From NCBI GenBank assembly GCA_014621425.1, contig JAANBB010000386.1, forward strand, positions 1 to 38,922: 38,922 bases of DNA, written 5' to 3'. Below are positions 36,049 through 38,922 of this stretch, in pieces (the first letter of the stretch is position 1; every line of letters begins with the position of its first letter). This DNA is from Cylindrodendrum hubeiense. Lineage: Eukaryota > Ascomycota > Sordariomycetes > Hypocreales > Nectriaceae. A program made the translations under genes and the position numbers. The notes under the pieces are model-generated. The model searched no databases, was not told where the DNA came from, and saw only the letters and a program-made list of their open reading frames with translations.

Positions 36049-37562
36049 GAGGGCGAGGCATTCAGCGGTCGTCGAAAGCTACGCGATTGGGAGAGTACGT
36101 GAGAAATGGACGAGGCTCCAGCCTTTGGGGAGCTGAAACCAGGGTATTGGTCACATGATGCGCATGTCTCCTCTCGGCGCTTTAGTCCATATAGTTATCG
36201 TCATTTAATCTATCCACCAATCCTAGCCTATTCAGCTAGAAAATGAGTTCCTCACGAATCCGACTATAGAGAACATCTTTCTAGTATAGGGATATTTATG
36301 TGAGGTGACTGATGCCTGAGGACGGACGACTGGCTAGTGGGGAGTGGGAGGAGACGGCGATGGTCGCAATGACGACGAAGGATCGGCATCCCCAATGTAA
36401 CAACACGTGGAAGACCCAGAGATGCCGGAGTCATGTTCTATGCATGTGGGCCAAGCCAAGGCGGACAAGACAGAAGCGGACACGGACACGGGAGCGCCTC
36501 GGGCGTGGCGGTAAGGTGTGTTGGTGAGGCAGTGCCTGCTACGAGCGTGACGTGATGGAATGGCGTAGCGTAGTGTAGTGTAGTGCAGCAAGGCAAGAGA
36601 CTTGGGGTGTTGTGAAGGGGCCGTGTGATGAGTGTGATTTGTGAGGTGTGAAGTGTGTGTGTGGATGGTGGTGGTGATAGTGGCACCGGTCAGGTCAGCT
36701 CTGGGTGCCAGAGCCGGCTAACGCAACAAATTAGCCCCATTTCCTGCAGCTTCGAAACGAGGCCGGCGGCACTGACGACTCAGAAGCCAGAGAGCCAGGT
36801 GAGTTGTGCGAGTTGGGCTGGCAAAAGCGGGCTAATTGGCCCGGGGAGGTGGGTGCATGACAGTTCCCCCATGCCATGGACCATGAAGCATGTGGGAGTG
36901 GATGCCGACGGATGCACATGTGGATGGCCGATGTGGATGTTGGACCTTGGTTCTGGGACCGGGTCTTGGGGGCAGGATTATTTTTAGAAACGGGAGCGAG
37001 GGACGGACGGGAAAACCGGGACACACCAGCCATTCAGATCCAATCGGTCGGTCGGTCTGCGTGGAAGGCTAAGGGATGACACGCACTTTTACTGGTAGAG
37101 TAGGCGCTTACTCGGGGATTTTGGGCGAAGTTTGGGTAAAGGAAGAGGCTGTGGACGGACGGTGGGGGCTACTGGGGATTTTTGATGACGGTGAGGAGGC
37201 ATGGCATCGTTGACGTTGTATTCGGCGAGGCTGGGAACGGTGATTGATGTGCTGGCTGGGATGGGTTGAGATGGATTGACCTGGATTGAGCTGAGATGAA
37301 TCATGGCTATCGAGGGGCTAACTGATTCCTGTCCTGGCTTGGAACAAGACGCCGATGGCTTGGTGATTGATCACAAACGATTCATGTTGGATCCGAGATG
37401 GTTCGACAAGTCTTTGGATACGAGCATGGCGGATGCGGGATGAGTGCTTGCAGCTGGGATGATAGTGGCCTAGCCCGGCACATGACAACTGGCCGCATTC
37501 TGGCGGCCTAATTAGCAGGCAGACAACCTAGCAGAACTGCAAGCCAGCAAGACGCCCGCAAA

Positions 37563-37581
37563 CCATCCATCCATCCATCCA
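37563..37581. repeat. (CCAT)n microsatellite
   Basis: Four and three-quarter copies of the tetranucleotide CCAT. A simple-sequence repeat with no evident function. Confidence 0.8.
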
Positions 37582-38730
37582 CCAGCGAAACAAACCACTT
37601 CCCCGTCCATGCGTGGCAGTGGCATACCACAGCAAAGAGCGGGGAGGAGCGGAGCAGTGAGGCTCAGCGATGTCGGACCAGGGTTTGAAACAAAACATCC
37701 GGGGCTGACTTGTCTGTCTGGAGTGACTGTCTGGGTCGTTGCTTTTGTTTCCGCTGGTTTCCGCTGCTGCGACGTGAGGTCAGAAGAGAACAACAGCCCT
37801 GCGTCTGTCTGTGGGCGGTGGTGGGTCAATCCGCAAGCGAGGCACCGCATTGTCGCCTAAGCGCAAAGCCGCGCGTGACGGATTGAGCGATAACCCCCTA
37901 CACTCTACCTGGGAGCCGAGCAGTATCACCACGGTCCAGAATTTAGCCTGAACAGCGTGTCCGCCAAGCCCCTTGGCTAGCTCTGGTTTCACCGACGGGG
38001 CGGGGAGTTAGCTTAGAGGGAAATGGCACTCGAGCCAGGTCTTGGCCAGAGCTCTCGGGATGTTTTGTGCTAGATCCAAGGCCTAGGGACTGGTGTAAGT
38101 CGGGGCGGGTATGGGGGAATAGGGGGTTATGGGGGAGATGAGACTGTTAAAAGGAATTGAGGGGATCGAAGGGAGACGGCAGAGTCACCGAGAGAGTGTG
38201 GGCATTGGCATGACTCCGAGAATGAAACGGAGCTGACAAGAGCTCCCACTGCTGCTTCAGCGTCTCTCATGCATGATCGACAAGTCAGGCACACGCAGTA
38301 ACGTGAAGCAGCCGCCTCCAGGGGCGTTCCCTGCGCCCGTGTCTGCCATGTTGGCCATGTTGTCTCGGGTGGGGTCTCCAGCATGAAGTCCAGCATGGCA
38401 TCCCGTGTCGATTGGGAGGAGGGGGGTTGGGGCGGCCGAAGAGATTTCAACGTGAACTGCTGGATTGCCTCCTCCGTGTGCGCGAGTGCGTCCGTCGCAC
38501 GAGGATAATCCCCGTCTGGCCATGACGAACCTGGCGCAACGTTGTCGACGAGAGACAGCGTCGGCGGGGGGCTAACACAGGCTGCAGGCTGGTGGCTGGT
38601 GGCTGGGCTGTGCACTGCAGTAGCCCGGCCGGTAGCCTCCAGAGGGGTTCGGTCCAGCGACAACAGCGCTGCGCTCCACTGGCCGTTAGGGGACGTCGGC
38701 CTGGGCCTGGGTCGCCGTCTGCAGCGGCGG

Positions 38731-38762
38731 TCCACTGTGAAGAAAATCCACTGTGAAGAAAA
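38731..38762. repeat. 16-bp perfect tandem duplication
   Basis: TCCACTGTGAAGAAAA occurs twice without a spacer and is followed by TCC, the start of a third copy. It is probably a recent replication-slippage event. Confidence 0.8.
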
Positions 38763-38922
38763 TCCCCCCATCCCCCTGTCCAGTCCACCGGACGGCCCCG
38801 CACGCTGAGTGGTTAGCACCTGTTGTGCAGCATCCACAGGTACCTGGGGCCTTCCCTAACACACGTTGATTTTTTTTTCTCCCCTCCATGCCGACTTCTT
38901 TTCCATCCCACTCGTCGGCCCC

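Larger units (their letters stand above)
36049..38922. other. Gene-free right end, including the S8 protease promoter
   Basis: This 2.9 kb contains the upstream region of the protease gene and GC-rich intergenic sequence. The longest open frame (minus strand near 38.1-38.8 kb) starts at GTG and has no recognisable motif. Simple repeats are present. Nothing else can be supported. Confidence 0.5.

Noticed and set aside
38127..38837. 236-codon open frame on the minus strand
   Set aside because: It begins at GTG rather than ATG, is Pro/Ser/Arg-rich and shows no motif or splice pattern of a gene.

Overview
The window reads as chromosomal DNA of a filamentous ascomycete, most likely a Sordariomycete. 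Genes carry short introns (about 50-75 nt, GTRNGT donors, CTRAC-type branch sites). The coding set is fungal: a GDS1-type winged-helix protein, an OMS1 methyltransferase, a PSTAIRE kinase with the filamentous-fungal insert, fungal TAF1 without a bromodomain, and DUF7580-type modules. Ten protein genes and one tRNA are supported. I rebuilt exon chains by hand and checked that the reading phase is kept at every junction. The species call is inference.

Layout. 0.1-8.1 kb is a compact housekeeping block: GDS1-like (+), OMS1-like (-), an IMPACT-family protein (+), tRNA-Ser(AGA), and the cell-cycle kinase CDK1/cdc2 (+). 8.1-16.9 kb is nearly gene-free. It ends in a 1.3-kb stretch with no ATG at all, in front of a membrane/secreted glycoprotein exon (16.9-17.5 kb) whose start codon I cannot find. 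17.8-21.7 kb holds a zinc/PLP D-serine dehydratase (-) and a secreted PAN/apple-like protein (-). 24.2-28.3 kb is TAF1 (+); its last intron contains a long, exon-like charged open frame.

28.8-36.1 kb is an accessory cluster and the most interesting part. An eight-exon gene (-) joins a fungal NLR-associated N-terminal region with C2H2-like fingers to an Rsp5-like C2 domain and two WW domains, with no HECT ligase domain. It is divergent from a 281-residue protein (+) whose layout resembles a gasdermin-type pore-forming domain followed by an acidic linker and a short tail. That gene converges, 134 bp apart, on a DUF7580-subtilisin (S8) protease (-) with an intact catalytic tetrad.

A gasdermin-like gene beside an S8 protease is the arrangement known for the Podospora HET-Q1/HET-Q2 incompatibility pair. 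I therefore propose a three-gene regulated-cell-death or allorecognition module: an adaptor/sensor with substrate-binding C2-WW modules, an activating protease, and a membrane executioner. The gasdermin assignment rests on layout and neighbourhood, not on a database search. 36.1-38.9 kb holds no gene I can support.
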